Source: UBA9926 sp018645765 (GTDB lineage: Bacteria; Pseudomonadota; Gammaproteobacteria; Pseudomonadales; Azotimanducaceae). Taken from it: a stretch of 64,000 bases of DNA. A program made the translations under genes and the position numbers. The stretch spans positions 372,001 to 436,000 of the forward strand of contig CASIBO010000001.1 in the NCBI GenBank assembly GCA_949372755.1, read 5' to 3'. Shown here one piece after another: positions 63,244-64,000 of the stretch (position 1 is the first letter of the stretch; each line of letters starts with the position of its first letter). The notes beneath the pieces are model-generated. The model was given only the letters and a program-made list of their open reading frames with translations, was not told the DNA's origin and ran no database searches.

Positions 63244-64000
63244 TTAGCGCCAAAGCCGGTTCAACGCGGCAATGATTGATTTAAAAGCTGCTGTTGTCGT
63301 GTTCGGGCTAATCCCAACCCCAAAACACTTATTGTCTTTCGAATCCGCTATCTTGATGATACTGATCGCCTTCGCTTGACTGCCTTCATTGAGCGCATAT
63401 TCTTGATAGTCGACAACATTGATGGACTCGTTCAGCGTCGAGGCCAGCGCGTTCACAAAAGCATCAATCGGGCCAGTGCCTTCGCCTTCAATTTTAATTT
63501 CGTTCTCAGCAACCTGAACCCGCGCCAAACAATGCTCCCGTTCGCCACCAACGGATCGCACCTCATAGTCGATTAATTGATAGGGCCCCGTAACCTCGAC
63601 CAGCTCGCGAATAAAAGCTTCCCAAATCTGAGCAGGCTTGAGTTCGCCACCATCGGCCTCAGACTCCTTCTGAACCAGCGGGCTGAGCTCAAGCAAGAGC
63701 TCCCTCGGCAGGTGCACATCGAAGTAATTCTCCAAAATAAAGGCAACACCACCTTTGCCTGATTGGCTATTGACCCGAACCGTTTCGCGATAAGAGCCAC
63801 CAACATCGGCTGGGTCGATCGGCAAATAGGGCACTTCCCAGGCGCCATCTGAGCCTGACTCAACATGATTCATCCCTTTTCGGATCGCATCCTGATGCGA
63901 GCCCGAAAAAGCCGTAAACACCAGCTCGCCGGCATAGGGTTGGCGAACATGAACCGGGATTTTGGTGCAGGCTTCAGACACCGCCACAATCTTGGCCATG
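63244..64000 (-). CDS. leuA: 2-isopropylmalate synthase, C-terminal part (cut by window edge)
   Basis: LeuA condenses acetyl-CoA and 2-oxoisovalerate, the first step of leucine synthesis. Only the last 250 or so codons are present; the frame continues past 64000, so the Met at 63999 is internal. VFTAFSGSHQDAIRKGM, PYLPIDPADVGGSYRETVRVNSQSGKGG and the C-terminal leucine-binding allosteric domain (GPIDAFVNALAS) match the long Pseudomonas-type LeuA. The 246 bases to the kinase gene contain a small hairpin (63187-63209) but no gene. Confidence 0.93.
   Translation of the reverse strand, partial: MAKIVAVSEACTKIPVHVRQPYAGELVFTAFSGSHQDAIRKGMNHVESGSDGAWEVPYLPIDPADVGGSYRETVRVNSQSGKGGVAFILENYFDVHLPRELLLELSPLVQKESEADGGELKPAQIWEAFIRELVEVTGPYQLIDYEVRSVGGEREHCLARVQVAENEIKIEGEGTGPIDAFVNALASTLNESINVVDYQEYALNEGSQAKAISIIKIADSKDNKCFGVGISPNTTTAAFKSIIAALNRLWR

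Overview
The window is a gene-dense, single-contig chromosomal segment of a gammaproteobacterium. Gene order is closest to the Pseudomonas/Oceanospirillales type: map-glnD-dapC-dapD-dapE, relA-rlmD-cysM, rpoE-rseA-rseB-rseC-mucD followed by lepA-lepB-rnc-era-recO, nadB divergent from rpoE, sdhE next to ygfZ, recJ-prfB-lysS, ffh-rpsP-rimM-trmD-rplS and ypjD-yfjD. I cannot name the genus. No rRNA, tRNA, CRISPR array, insertion sequence, phage or other mobile element was recognised; almost all genes are housekeeping.

Layout. Positions 1-4155 (minus) hold the translation/lipid cluster rpsB-tsf-pyrH-frr-cdsA, running into a further gene (probably dxr) at the left edge. Positions 4217-17515 (plus) hold map, glnD, the succinyl branch of lysine/peptidoglycan precursor synthesis (dapC, dapD, dapE), one small unknown gene, three type II secretion genes (gspN, gspC, gspD) and plsB. 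Positions 17468-20694 (minus) hold rsmJ, tsaB and yoaA; mobA (plus) faces a histone H1-like gene (minus) across a bidirectional terminator. Then come adk, relA, rlmD and cysM (minus), an orphan receiver-like/Hpt protein (plus), and a long minus-strand block acpS-recO-era-rnc-DUF4845-lepB-lepA-mucD-rseC-rseB-rseA-rpoE that ends at a sigma-E-type promoter. nadB (plus), ygfX-sdhE (minus) and ygfZ (plus) follow. Positions 42483-53328 (minus) hold a Spinster-like MFS gene, xerD, dsbC, an alanine-type aminotransferase, hom, recJ, prfB (with its programmed frameshift), lysS and ung. Positions 53718-57570 (minus) are ffh-rpsP-rimM-trmD-rplS. ypjD and yfjD are on plus; a hybrid histidine kinase and the 3' end of leuA are on minus up to the right edge.

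Themes. The window couples translation (S2, S16, L19, EF-Ts, RRF, RF2, LysRS, LepA, TrmD, RimM, RsmJ, RlmD, TsaB, Era, RNase III), envelope biogenesis and stress (CdsA, PlsB, LepB, MucD, RseABC/RpoE, DsbC, T2SS parts), DNA maintenance (RecO, RecJ, Ung, YoaA, XerD), and nitrogen/amino-acid metabolism and the stringent response (GlnD, Dap enzymes, Hom, LeuA, CysM, RelA).

I did not find a clearly new defence or mobile system. The most unusual signals are: (i) a stand-alone degenerate receiver + Hpt protein at the position where gacS/barA sits beside cysM in Pseudomonas; (ii) cysM whose conserved N-terminus lies upstream of every ATG/GTG/TTG, implying an ATT or ATC start; (iii) a 27-bp tandem repeat in the long ffh-rpsP intergenic region; (iv) an Ala/Pro/Glu repeat tail on ribosomal protein S2, opposite in charge to the nearby Lys/Ala/Pro H1-like protein; (v) a perfect 12-bp palindrome at the start of plsB; and (vi) several textbook operons here that lack one member each (uppS, pdxJ, thrC).
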